Shown: positions 33,046-44,175 of the stretch, one piece after another | Layout of the letters: the number at the start of each line of letters is the position of its first letter | Position numbering within the stretch: position 1 is the stretch's first letter | NCBI GenBank assembly: GCA_021018995.1 | Contig: CM037588.1 | Span: 89,316,765-89,380,764 of the forward strand | Source of the DNA: Chloranthus sessilifolius | Taxonomy: Eukaryota; Streptophyta; Magnoliopsida; Chloranthales; Chloranthaceae | Length of the DNA stretch: 64,000 bases | Reading direction: 5' to 3' | Notes under the pieces: model-generated | Told to the model about the DNA's origin: nothing | The model's input: the letters and a program-made list of their open reading frames with translations, nothing else | Databases searched by the model: none | Made by a program: the position numbers and the translations under genes

Positions 33046-34944
33046 ACCTATGTAACCTATGTAAAATAATTGTGTTAGTGTTTTTAAATTCAGAAAATAC
33101 ATAGTTTTTGTGGTCTATTTGATCATGAATCTTAATTGAAATGTGTGCCATTAGTGTTGATGATATGTTATTGAGTGTAGCTGACCTGTCAGGCATAGGG
33201 ATCAGTGAATTGTATTGCATAAGAGTGTGTCATCACTAGGGTTAAGTAAGCCCATTTTACATACGCGAGAGGATCAGCTGCCTTCAGGCATCCTCTCGAG
33301 TTCATTTTGTACATGAATTGGCTGATCTCGAGAGGTTCCCTTGTTTCACTCGATCCTATCGAGACAGTCACCTGAAGCAAATACCCTATTAGATTGGCTA
33401 AATTGCATAAATGTAATCTGCTCGAGATCCTATCGAGTTGTTTGTTTTGAAGCACCAGCCTCTCGAAGCTTGGGTACCCAAGCTTCTGAAGCCTTAGTGA
33501 ACTCATTCTCTCATTCCATTCTTGTGTTAATCCTTCAAACTCCATCACTTCACACCAAGCAACTAATATCTTTGCTATTAATTTAGATTCATACTCAGAT
33601 CATTTTTAGAAACTTGTGTTTAGGAATTAACTGTTTTAAAATTCTTAGGATAACTACTTTTTTTTTAGTTTATTTATTGCAGTTTTTATTATAACTGTTG
33701 TTTGTAGTTAGGTATAACTGTTGTTTTTTATAGTTTTCTGCTTTATGAGTTTGTGTCAATGTTGTGTCTTCTCATTGTATATAATATTTTCTCTTCCGTA
33801 GTGTAATTTTTCTCTTTATTTTCTGCAATCTTTTAGTTCAATTTTCTCTTTATTTTCTGCTGTAATTTATTTTTCTTTTACAAAACCTTGCTGCCCCTAT
33901 ACATTTTTCATGAGAGGACAATGTTTATCTTAGGTTTGGGGGTATTGCAAGGTGTAGGAAAATAAAATAGTTAATTTTAGTGCAGCAGTGTTAGGTTAAA
34001 TTAAGATAAATAAAATCAATTCCTACCTAACCATGTTAGAAAGAGGAAATTAAAACTTTTGCAGACATTTTAGAACTAAAAATCATTAAAAATTTTACAC
34101 CTCCATGAAGCTAACATCAAGAAATTTTTTTCATAATAAGTACTTAGTGAACCAGAAAGGAGAGAAGAAGGTGAAGATATATCCCATGAATTTATTTGAA
34201 GACCATACCTAGTGAGATTTGGGCCTATCAAATTTCTATTGAAGAGTGTTTTTAGTAATTTTTTTTGCTCTAAGGAATGACTGACTCAACATCTTTTTAC
34301 TAGAAGTTAGGCTCCCTAAATTGAAACTGTTTGGCAGTACTCATGACACTGAAGAGATGATTTAAGGCCTTCATTGGGATAGTTTGAGCCTAAAATTCCT
34401 ACCCATTGAACTGCCCTTTGCATACACTCCTTGAGCCCGTAACTCTATTTTTCTTTGACAAACACCAGAGTACTTGAACCTTACCCTCATGACCTGATAC
34501 AACCTTACCCTCACTCTGAGATCTCAGAAGGTAAAGGAGAAGATATTAAAGATAGTTGAGAGGGGTTCAGCATTTGGTGGAAGGAGAAGAGAAGAAAGCT
34601 ATAAACAACAGTGTAGCAGTGGTATATTTGTGGCATTTCATAAAAAAATTAAAAAATTAAAAAAGAAAGAAAGAGAAGTCAAAAGAAGTACTTCATCTAA
34701 AAAATTGGAAATAGGAGAAGAAGTTGGCCACTTCAGATCTAAAAGACACAAATGAAGATGAAGCTATGATGAAATGAAGAAGGTGAAGTCATGAATCACC
34801 TCCTCCCCTTGCTGATTTCTCAATTTTGAATCCATTCTACCCCTTTTATTCTTTTTAAATCTCAACCATAAGCCACATTACAACCCATCTAAAAGACCTT
34901 GTTGATCCAAATTGAAATGAGATGTGAAATTGTACCGAATTTCT
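33046..34944 (+). other. Athila B post-pol region
   Basis: No clear ORF. The part at 33293-33470 carries five TCGAG motifs like the LTR array. AGGTTTGGGGGTATTGC near 33937 resembles the Athila polypurine tract, but no matching LTR follows; instead comes text typical of Athila 3' untranslated regions. Small AT-rich low-complexity runs occur throughout. Confidence 0.5.
33293..33470. repeat. Post-pol TCGAG motif cluster of Athila B
   Basis: Five TCGAG sites (near 33293, 33327, 33356, 33421 and 33432), including GCTCGAGATCCTATCGAG, plus CTCTCGAAGC near 33462. Same motif as the LTR array at 29284-29715. Confidence 0.75.
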
Positions 34945-35161
34945 CCCTATTGAGCTTAGACTGTTAGCTCACCCCTCGACTATACGTCACAAGTGCAGGT
35001 CTTGATTTGGTTTTGGAGCTTAAGGCGCATCTTCTACCATATACTGGTGGATTTAGACTTGACATAGGTTTGGATTTGAGGTTTGGGCTTGGTAAGTCCA
35101 ATCATTTTTTAGAATGGTAGAATTAGACTTTGATGTACATACTGTATAGGTGATGGTCGGC
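34945..35161 (+). mobile_element. Chromovirus LTR scrap, plus strand
   Basis: It carries the LTR block shared with P, Q and M (CCTATTGAGCTTAGACT, then CTCGACTATACGTCACAAG and GTGCAG) and later 'gggcttggtaagtcc' and 'gtgatggtcggcc'. The acidic frame is not recognisable. It joins the inverted M LTR at 35161/35162 within the shared bases CATCAC. Confidence 0.65.
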
Positions 35162-35398
35162 CATCACACTATCCATACAATTTGAAACAAATATAATGTT
35201 GTTGAATTTCTCCTACCTCACGGCTCACTAAACCATGCAATTCACGCAAACAAGGCGAAGGTCCTCATGCACATATCCTACTCATAACCTATATTATAAC
35301 ACATCCAATGGGCATGACTTAATGCCTAAATAAACATACCAATTGAAATTCTAGAGAATTTTTCCAAAAATATTCAAAATGGCCAAAACTGGCTCAGT

Positions 35399-35689
35399 CT
35401 CACGTGCTAGTCCCAAGGTCACACAGGCAAATCCTAAGGTCGCACGAGCGAGTCCCAGTGGCACCCCCAGTCACGCGGCCTCTCACGGGCAACTATGCTC
35501 ATTTACTTCTTGTCAAAGTAGCCTGAGACAGTCGCGCGCGCAAGCTCCAAAGTCGTGCGAGTGACTTCTCCAGGCACATTCTCAATCGCGCGAGCGACTG
35601 CTTTCACTCTATTTCACGCCTATTCTGAAGCTGATCTAGTGCGAGCAACTCCATGTCGCATGCGCGAGATCCAAAGTTGCATGAGCGAC
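35399..35689. repeat. GTCGC-N4-GCGAC array in M LTR
   Basis: About ten copies of a near-palindrome GTCGCRYGAGCGAC in 290 bp, for example near 35439, 35531, 35553, 35585, 35655 and 35676, with weaker ones near 35399, 35419, 35471 and 35637. Spacing is irregular. The same motif recurs four to six times in the spacer before the M aORF (38798-38940). Confidence 0.85.
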
Positions 35690-36266
35690 TTTCGAGATTT
35701 TTACAATTCCTTCCGAAATTGGATTTTCTTTCTCTTCTATTTTTCCCCTTTTTCAAACCCACTTTAAATGCTTAACATTTTAGGGCAATAATTGCTCAAT
35801 CTAACTATAAATAAACACAATTAAACCACGATCTCAGCTTATTAACTCACGGAAGTCACGTGTACATCGATCGGAGGAAGGTGCTCAACCGCGCTTTTGC
35901 CACGCTCATACCACGGGTTTGAAAACCCAATTCTTAAGGTTCGATTGGGACACACACGAAGATCAATCCCTTCCAATGTACACAACCAATCTCTTCACGC
36001 TCCACAGTGATCTCAAGACGGATCTCTACAAAAGGGAGTTTCAATTTAAGAGGGCTTCATAGGAACAACTCTCACACAACATTCGTGTTGTAACTCTTCG
36101 ATCAATCAATGTTCTCCAATGCCACAATTACAATGACAGAGAGTTTTGTGCAGAAGATTCATTACATGTTCACGTCTTCGGCGGGCAAGGGTTCAATTGG
36201 AGAGTACTTCTCTTCTCTCTATTTCCAAATAAAAATATGGAGTGGCGTACGTGGGAAGCCATTCAT

Positions 36267-36275
36267 CTATATAGG
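36267..36275 (-). promoter_or_regulatory. TATA box of M LTR
   Basis: CCTATATAG on the minus strand, about 240 bp into the LTR. The motif array lies downstream, in the transcribed leader. Confidence 0.55.
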
Positions 36276-36510
36276 GTTTGGTTGCTTCCTTATGAAGCAC
36301 ACACATAACACTAGTGTGTTAGTCAATTGGTTTGGTTCATTTGTGAACCCCATACACCTAAGTCGAGTGTTAGCCTTTTTTCCAACAAATTTAAATGGAC
36401 CTAGAACAAATCCAAATAATTCGTCCAAAAATCCGAAATGGTATCAGGTGTCGCGACTGATACACACATCTAACAGAGCATATTTAGTTCAGAAATTTGG
36501 GGATATTACA

Positions 36511-36522
36511 CCCTCCCCTCCT
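36511..36522 (-). other. Polypurine tract of chromovirus M
   Basis: AGGAGGGGAGGG on the minus strand, directly before the LTR start TGTAATATCC. It is preceded by the TTTCGAGGACAATAAT text common upstream of chromovirus tracts. Confidence 0.8.
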
Positions 36523-37270
36523 TACAAAAATTATTGTCCTCGAAAATTGACCATGGTTTCTTCGCAATGACGCATCAAGAGAACACAAAGGACTAACAAG
36601 GAGGTTGACATTCTCTATAGAAAAGAACTCAGTCCATTCATGGAGATCTACATCATGCAGTTAAATATTGACTTCAAATATTTAAACACAGTCTCACACT
36701 TCACATGATTTATCCACAATGACTTAGACAGAATATCTATATAATAGATTATAACAAAATGAGCTAACTCAATAGTTAGAAACTACCATTCTAACCACCA
36801 TTTATTTCACACACACTCACAATTTCCTTTGCATATGCCCCAGCATTGTTGCACATGTTACCTTGCATCCTACATAATTCCTACTAATTTTACATGCAAG
36901 AATTTATCCACGATTGATGTATCGACAACTACACAAGAATTTTCATAAGGAATATATGAATCGTACCTGCAATAATACTATTCCCAAAAGCTTACATGTG
37001 CCAATCACAACAAACCATTCGCATAGAACCATTCATAAACATTTGCAATCTAAGCGAATAAAATTTTACAAGCATTCTAGCATGATACCCATGCTACCAT
37101 TCACAAAACAAAATACTAGTAATTACAATCATTCCCATCCATTCATTCCACCATTGTTTCAAGCTGAAATACTCAAAATATGCACCAACTTTTTACATAA
37201 TTACAAAATTTCATAAAAACTGCGATGCCACCAAGGCACCCAAAAAAAAATCCCTGAGAATCATCCCCAC
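36523..37270 (-). other. Non-coding stretch between M aORF and 3' LTR
   Basis: AT-rich with no coding domain; probably the 3' UTR of the aORF. P has a shorter counterpart (23360-23784). Confidence 0.5.
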
Positions 37271-38554
37271 CTAATCCTCAACACCACCTACTTTTTCAAC
37301 ATCATCATCATGTACTCCCTCAGCTCCCGAACTAGACGTGTCCAACATGTACACCCGTGTAGCTGCCATGCGTTGTAAGTAATTAGGCAGGTATATGTAT
37401 CGCATTGTGTTGCTCAGCATGGCCTCGTGGTAGTAGAGCTAGCGTGTGTTCTGCTCATTTTATTGTTCAATCTGTGCACTAGATCTTGCAAATCCATTCT
37501 TCTAAAAAGCTCCGTTGTGAAGTCTAGCCCACCGTATGAAGGAATTAATGCCTGGATCGAAACTTGATGTGATTGTGGTATCGGATGTTGAGCCATTTGA
37601 CCAGGCTCATGATATGGCTGTTGGGGTTGTTGTTGCTGCTATTGCTGTTGTGCCTATTGCACAGTTTCTTCAATCTAGCGTCATTGGACGGTCTTGTTCA
37701 AATTTTTGAGGCTAATCTTGAAATCTTCATACTTGTACCATTGAGTGCTGGTGGCGAATCGGGGCTCATTTTGTGAAATCTGATATCCCCCCTCAAGTTC
37801 ATCTTCCATGTATTGCTCGATCACCCGTGTGATCAACTGAGCATACGACAATTGTTTGAGGGTTACATTGACACCACCCGGCCTCACGTTGAAGTGGGCA
37901 TATACTATTCCTTCACTTACAAGAGCAGGGGTGGGGAACCACTTTCCTTGATAAGCTGAAAATAATGATTGGAGCAAAGGGTCTCTCCTCTCCTTGATAA
38001 GCTGAAAATAATGATTGTCCTAGCGGAAATAGATTTTTTCGAAATATAATATCGAGTGGGCTACTGGGCCCGTGTAACTGACAAACTAGATTCGGTTCAC
38101 CCTTTGGTCATCTCGGTGATAACGTCTTGGAATGGTACGTTTGTAGGGTTTGGGGGTTGTAATGCCTCATTTTCTACATTCCTTGATGGGCATCCTATTG
38201 TGGTAGAGATATCATTTAGATCAAATTGAAATTTGTGACCATCGATTTCGAACACAACTTATGTTTCATCGTACTCATTTTTAGGTTTTGATAAAATAGG
38301 CAGACTAACCTAGGGCAATAATTACCATGAAATGGCTCAAGGAGTGCTTCCATGTCAGCGGCCTTCAAATACATAAGAGTTCATTTGGTAGTCTCTTGGC
38401 CCTCAAACAAACTACGGTCAATTAACCATTCCATCTCGAACTTCTTCGAGTCCCATCATTTCGTAGGTAGTTCTTGCACGATTGGTGGAGGATCCACCTT
38501 TGGACGTTTTGATAATGAGGGCTTCGAAGCCAACATTTTTTGGGGACCCATTTC
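37271..38554 (-). pseudogene. Additional ORF (aORF) of chromovirus M, homologue of the P aORF
   Basis: ATG at 38554 (MGPQKMLASKPSLSKRPK) opens a basic N-terminus, then LMYLKAADMEALLEPF, RLVCLFYQNLK, FEIDGHKFQFDLNDISTTIG, KWFPTPALVSEGIVY, an acidic-helical part, a Gln-rich stretch and an acidic tail (GAEGVHDDDVEKVGGVED, stop at 37271). Block by block this matches P (FYPHLVKLFYQNLK; VIDGWTFSINLHGIAATMG; RWLNAPHVVYEGMTY). Several stops and frameshifts are present, including a 26-bp direct duplication at 37946 and 37992. Function unknown. Finding it at the same site in two diverged elements means it is a stable part of this lineage. Confidence 0.72.
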
Positions 38555-39240
38555 AGCTATTTGAATGAAAAAAATGAAAGAATTTGAACTCAATTTGATA
38601 AATCTTGGCCCTTTGTGTGGAGAAAATTGGAAGAAATGCCCTCTTCGATCAATGCGCTAGTGAATCTGAGGCGATTTCATAGAAAAATGAAGAAAAAGGT
38701 AGGTTGTACGGATTTGGGGAGAAACCCTAGCCTTCAAAAACTCTTCGCGCCAAAATTTTTATGAATAATATGACCTGCAGGCCTTATAAGCTCGACAATC
38801 GTGTAAGCGACTAACAATGTCGCGCAAGCGACTCTCAAGTAAAAATTGGCGCCTGAACAGTCGTGCGAGCGACTATTTTATTTCATTTTCTCGCATGGCA
38901 TTTTGAAGAAGTCGCATGAGCGACTTTAAATTCGCGCGAGTTCAGTGGTTTCTTATGATTTTGTGTTGTTTTATGTCTGGATTTCTTTTATCGTGCTACA
39001 TTTATATTTTTCCCTTCCATTTGCATCGAGATTTCGAGTACGCAGTCTACACACGCACATTCACTACACAAATTTAAACATGGATATTCTTTAGTCAGCC
39101 TTCGATAACTACTTGATGATTCACAACTTATGGTTGGTAACCTTAGTACAATGCCAAATCAGTTGAAAACCACTGCATCTAATGAATAAATAAATAAATG
39201 TGCAGAAACGATACATTAGTCTTATGATTTACATGGACAA
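38555..39240 (-). promoter_or_regulatory. pol-aORF spacer of M with LTR-type motif cluster and TATA-like box
   Basis: GTCGC..GCGAC motifs near 38798, 38819, 38860 and 38911 (minus or plus sense alike) and halves near 38890 and 38931. Next on the minus strand comes GCTTATAAGGCC (38782-38793), about 230 bp before the aORF ATG. The order motif cluster, TATA-like box, 230-240 bp leader, ATG is the same as in P. No coding domain in the spacer. Confidence 0.55.
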
Positions 39241-40665
39241 TAACTCAAAATTTACATATTGAGATTCAGTTGAAGAGCTGTGGATACGCGCTGCTTATGT
39301 CTGACCTGCGTTCCCAAGTAGCATCTTCTGGTGAATGATTTCACCACTTCACAAGTATCAATGGAATACGTTTGGTATGTAACACTTTCTCCTTTCGATA
39401 TAGAATTTGTACCGGTTCTCCTCTAATAGTCATGTCTTCTTGAATCTCGATCGATTGATAGTCTAGAACATGAGTTGGATCCTTCACGTACTTCCTTAGC
39501 ATTGACACATGAAATATGTTGTGCATGCTCAATAGTTGCGGCGGTAGAGAAACCCGATACACAACTTCTCCAACTCTTCCCAAAACCTCAAATGGTCCTA
39601 CATAACATGAACTCAACTTCCCACGCTACCCAAAGCACATTACACCCTTTGTGGGTGAAATTTTTATGAATACTTTATCTACGCATTGAAACTCAACACT
39701 CGTTCTTTTCTGATCGGTATAGCTCTTCTGCCAGTTATGCGCTACCTTTAACCTCTCATGGATTAAGCATACTGCTTCGATGGTAGTCTCAACAATTTTT
39801 GGACCCAAAATAAATTTCTCTCTGGTTTCTTCCCTGTTAATCAGAGATTTACATCTTCTTCCATAAAGTGCTTCGTAGGGAGCCATACCGAAACGTGTCT
39901 GATAAATGTTATTGTATGCAAACTTGATCAATGGTAAATGTTGATCCAGCGATCCCTGAAAATCATGAATACAAGCTCGAAGCATGTCCTTTATAAGCTA
40001 GTTCACCCTTTCGGTCTGTCCATCTATTTGTGGGTGAAATGCAGAACTAAAGTCTAACCTTGAACCCATTCTCTCTTAGAATTTCTGCCAAAACAGCAAC
40101 GTATACAACGGGTGACAATTTGAGACAATGTTCACAAGGATACCATTCAATCTGATGATTTCTCTCAGGTACATCTCTGCAAGTCTACTCACTACATACT
40201 TGGTGTTGTAAGGCAAGAAATGAGCTGACTTGGTTAGCCTATTGATGATTACCCATATGGCATTGTGCCCCTTCATCGTTCTTGGTAATCTCAAAATAAA
40301 TACATGAAATGGATTCCCATTTCTATTTCGGTATCAGTAGAGGATGTAATAGACCCGATGGATGTTGATGATCCATTTTCACTTGCTAGCACACTAAGCA
40401 TTTTGAGACATACTCGGCTACATCTTTCTTCAAACCTCTCCACCGAAAGTTCTTTTTTAAATCCTGGTACATCTTGGTATCCCCCCGGATGAATAGCATA
40501 TTTTGACTTATAGGCCTCTTCAAGGATAGTATGCCAGAGAATGACATCGGCCGGTATACATAGACGCCCTCTGAATAGTAGTGATCCACCCTCCTTGATA
40601 GAGAAATCTTGTCTAGTACCATCGGTCACACCTCGTCTAATCTTGAAATGTTCCGCATCTTTCAT
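39241..40665 (-). pseudogene. Integrase with chromodomain, chromovirus M
   Basis: HHCC finger: EEAYKSKYAIHPG, where the first His of EEAH is Tyr, then VSKCLVC. Core: RLPRTMKGHNAIWVIINRLTKS; the second catalytic Asp is Asn (VNIVSNCHPLYT); the Glu is kept in QTERVN. NNIYQTRFGMAPYEALYGRRCKS follows, then EFQCVDKVFIKISPTKG (uninterrupted where P has the intron-like segment), YVGPFEVLG, FHVSMLRKYV and chromodomain RIPLILVKW, ending EDATWE. Several stops. Inactive. Confidence 0.9.
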
Positions 40666-40779
40666 CTAAAGCTCATAGATGTCATCGAAGATCATCGGTC
40701 TGATTGTGATATTTTCCACTAAGGCTCTTGAATCTTTCACCTCGATCTTCTTATCATATAATGAAATGTCCTCTAACAA

Positions 40780-41260
40780 TTTTCATCTACGGATCCCCAT
40801 GATGAGGCTTGATAACTGAGCCGATGTCTTTCGACTCAAAGCATCTGCCACGACATTTGCCTTACCTAGATGATATTGAATGGAGCAATCATAGTCTTTG
40901 AGAAACTCCATCCATCTTCTCTGCTTCATATTCAGATCCTTTTGAGTAAACAAGTACTTGAGGCTCTTATGATCAGTGAATATCTCAAAGGTTTCCCCAT
41001 AATGGTAATGCCTCCATATGTTCAATGCAAAGATCACTACTGTCAGTTCAAGATCATGTGTTGGATAATTCTTTTCATGATCTTTGAGTTGTCTTAAACC
41101 ATAGGCAATAACTTTCTGGTTTTAATTAAGCAAACAACCTAATCCAATATGTGAAGCGTCGCTAAACACAACATAACCTCCAGTGCCTAATGGAATAGTA
41201 AGCACTAGTGTAGAGGTAAGCCTTCTCTTAAGTTTCTGAAAACTCTTCTCACATGACTCG
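40780..41260 (-). pseudogene. RNase H of chromovirus M
   Basis: [24 protein letters not shown] and [18 protein letters not shown] keep the catalytic acids; [12 protein letters not shown] ends it. One stop and a frame break near 41100-41150. It supplies the intact comparison for the D-to-N change in P. Confidence 0.88.
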
Positions 41261-42240
41261 GTCCATTCAAACTTCACATTTCTTCTGGTGAGCTAAGTGA
41301 GTGGTCCTGATATCTTGGAAAAGCCTTCTACAAACCTTTTGTAGTAGCTAGCCAATCTTAGAAAACTTTGTACGTCTGTCACTATTCTTAGTTGTTCCCA
41401 TTGTACAACGACCTCAATCTTTGCTGGATCGATTGTAATACCTGTTTAAGAGCAAACATGTCCCAAGAGACTCACATGTTCTAATTAGAACTCACACTTG
41501 TATAGCTTCGCATAAAGTTGGTTTTCTCGTAAAGTCTGTAGAGAAACCTGTAGATGCTGCTCGTGTTCTTCCTTTGACTTCAAGTAGATGAGAATATCAT
41601 CTACAAACACAACTACACATTTATCGAGTTGTGATTTGAATATCTTGTTCATGAGATCCATGAATGAAGCTGGTACGTTAGTCAAGCCAAAAGGCATCAC
41701 TAGGAACTCGTAATGCCCATATCTAATTCGAAACACCGTCTTCTGAATATCCTCGTCTTTAACCTTCAACTGGTGGTAGCCAGATCTCAAATCAATCTTC
41801 GAAAAGAACCTTGCTCCTTGCAATTGATCAAGGAGATCATCAATCCTTAGAAGGGGATAACTATTCTTAATTGTTAACTTGTTCAACTGACGATAGTCGA
41901 TGTAAAACCTCATCGACTCGTCCTTATTTGTAACAAATAGGACCGATGCTCCCTAAGGAGAAACACTTGGTCTTATGAATCCTTTGTCTAAGAGCTCTTG
42001 TAATTGCTCTTTCAACTCCTTCAACTTAGATAAAGCCATCCAATAAGGTGCCTTAGATACTGGCTCCGTGCATGGGGCTAAGTCAATTGTAAACCCAACT
42101 TCTCTATCTGGTGGCAATCCTGGTAGTTCTTCAGGAAAAACATCTAGAAACTTACATGCAATTGGAATATCAACAATGTTGTTTTTCTCTTCCCATTTCT
42201 CTTGCAAAAATGTGAAGTATCCATTGCACCCGTTCCTCAT
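41261..42240 (-). pseudogene. Reverse transcriptase of chromovirus M
   Basis: It begins IPIACKFLDVFPEELPGLPPD, then [20 protein letters not shown], a TAG where W of PWGAP is expected, [48 protein letters not shown] and the active site [10 protein letters not shown]. After a TAA near 41483 it continues to the connection region. Active-site Asp residues are kept. Confidence 0.9.
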
Positions 42241-42341
42241 TAGTTGTTATGTTCGAATCGTGTAGATAAACGGTGCTACGTTCATCTTGACACACGAAAT
42301 CGGAACGACTTTTCTTTGGAAGGGGGGAAAGTAATTATTTT

Positions 42342-42650
42342 TCATTGGCAATCAACACTTGCATGGTAAGTGGATAGCCAATCCATGCCAACGATTATAT
42401 CAAATCCTTGAATGTCCAATAGAATGAGATCTGCCATCGTCTCATGATCTTCAACTGAAATAATAGTTGATTGGTAAAACATATCCGTGCTCATCAAACA
42501 TCCCGTAGGAACTGACAGGGCCAGAATAAAATCTAAGCTTTCCGGGATGACACTTAATTCGGTCACGAACTATGAAGGAAAGAGTGTATGGAACCTGGGT
42601 CTATCAATACTCGTGCCTTGTGAAAGAAAATGTCGTTACTCTGATATAAA
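42342..42650 (-). pseudogene. Aspartic protease of chromovirus M
   Basis: The active loop reads HKARVLIDPGSIHSF (D-P-G is usual in this lineage), followed after a frame break by DLILLDIQGFDIIVGMDWLSTYHASVDC. Would process gag-pol. Confidence 0.82.
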
Positions 42651-42789
42651 TGTAGGGTACCTACATATCAACATACAACTCGATTTAGAGTGTATAAGTG
42701 TGTACTGTGGTACTCATGAACTATAATTATTTACAGACAAAATTAATGGCATTTTACCCAAAGCACTAAAGTAAGAATTTATAATCTAA

Positions 42790-44045
42790 TTAAACCATAC
42801 TTTGCATGACATCGTTGGATGTTTGTGCATCCAGGACAGTGACAGCATAAGCACGGACCTGAATGGTAGGTAGCATAGGCCATGTAGGCATCAGTATTAC
42901 AGTTGTTGTTGTTCCCTCCTTTCTGATATCTGGGTAATCTCTTATCATGTGCCCCATTTTTTTGTATTTAAAACACGCTCCTAAACCATGCCTACAATCC
43001 ACCGTCTTATGTGCTTTCCAACAACGAGAACATGTCTCTGTCAGAGTAGATGTTGTTGCTCGTGAATGACCCTGTGTAACTGATACTCCATTTGTCATAG
43101 TAGGACCTGGTGGATGAGAAAATCTACTAAGTGTAGGTACAAATGGTCTCGAGTAGGCACTCTGAGCAAGTTGCCTCAGTGCCGGTACCGTGAACCTCGG
43201 CTTATTGTTTGCCGGTTCATAATTATTCGACCTCACTTGACCTGCCTTGCCTCGACTCTGCTAGTCCCTTCTCTTATACATTTCTTCAATATCTTCCTCT
43301 GCTACTAAAGCCTTACTCATCACTCTCACATAAGTTTCCAACTAAAACATGGAAACTCTATCGCGAATATTCGACCTTAAACCGCGTTAGAACTTCTTAG
43401 CCTTCAATGCATCCGACGCCACATGTTCCGGTGCAAATCTTGAAAGTCTCGTAAATTTCATTCCATATTCTCTTATAGACATCTTACCCTATTCCAAGTT
43501 AATAAATTAAACTTCCATTTGGCTCCTTACCACTTTGAGAAAATATTCTTCATTGAACTCTTCCACAAATTCCTCCCAAGTCCATAACATATTAGGATTC
43601 TCTTGCTCTCTAGTTCTCGACACTGATTTCCACCATGGATCAGCCTCCCCATCCAACTTGAAAGTAGCCCACCTAACCTTCTCATACTCAGTGCACAAAA
43701 GCACGCTGGAGATTTTCTCCATCTCATTGAGCCACTTTTCTGCCTCAAGTGGATCAACCTATCCTGAGAAACATGGAGGTGCATCCTCCTCAACTCTATG
43801 AATGCCGAAGGTTGTGGCTAATGATTATTCGCATTGTTTGTAGCCATCAACATTGTCTGTTGTGCCATTTTGTTGGCCACAGTCTCCATGGCTTGTGCCA
43901 TTCTTTCCCTTTCATCTCTTCTTTGATTTTCTTCTTCTGTAGGGCCTCTCTCACCCATTGGAATTCTATTTGAACTAGTGGTGATTCTTTCCCCACTTCT
44001 CGTATTTCGATTACGACCACCTCTCGGTCTTCCTCTAGCGGACAT
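42790..44045 (-). pseudogene. Gag of chromovirus M
   Basis: ATG at 44045: MSARGRPRGGRNRNTRSG, then the gag domain WLNEMEKISSVL, VRWATFKLDGEADPWWKSV, TWEEFVEEFNEEYF, REYGMKFTRLSRFAPEHV, a Pro/Ser-rich region and a zinc-knuckle zone CSRCWKAH..DC and CFKYKKMGHMIRDYP. In the second knuckle two Cys (CFKC..DCP) have become Tyr. Two or three frameshifts. It would have formed the particle. Confidence 0.88.
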
Positions 44046-44159
44046 CTTAATCTGTTATTATGAAACAAAAGTTTCATTACCAGACGACCCCTATACTCCG
44101 AAAAAATCTCAAACTTCTAATACTAGTCTAGGTCTTATCAAAAATTTCTAAAGCAATAA

Positions 44160-44171
44160 GCTTTAATACCA
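44160..44171 (-). other. Primer binding site, chromovirus M
   Basis: TGGTATTAAAGC on the minus strand, four bases from the LTR end at 44176. Resembles the tRNA-Met site. Confidence 0.75.
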
Positions 44172-44175
44172 ATTA

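Larger units (their letters stand above)
28926..34900 (+). mobile_element. Athila-type element B, internally deleted
   Basis: Order: LTR from about 28926, Athila primer site at 31319, short gag-like stretch, large deletion, integrase C-terminus at 32725-33040, post-pol region with TCGAG motifs, polypurine-like tract GGTTTGGGGGTA near 33937, then Athila-like 3' untranslated text to about 34900. No 3' LTR was recognised. It interrupts Q gag. Confidence 0.65.
35162..36510 (-). mobile_element. 3' LTR of chromovirus M (truncated)
   Basis: It starts TGTAATATCC on the minus strand (36510) after a CT-rich tract on the plus strand. It has a TATA box (36267-36275) and the GTCGC..GCGAC array (35399-35689) downstream of it. 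It ends at 35162 at the junction with the inverted LTR scrap. Confidence 0.8.

Noticed and set aside
33189-33586. Overlapping frames on both strands after Athila B integrase
   Set aside because: They run through the TCGAG motif cluster and carry no recognisable domain; better explained by composition.
36109-36570. Longest plus-strand frame over the M 3' LTR border (about 150 codons)
   Set aside because: It spans the polypurine tract and LTR start of M on the opposite strand and has no recognisable domain; a chance frame.
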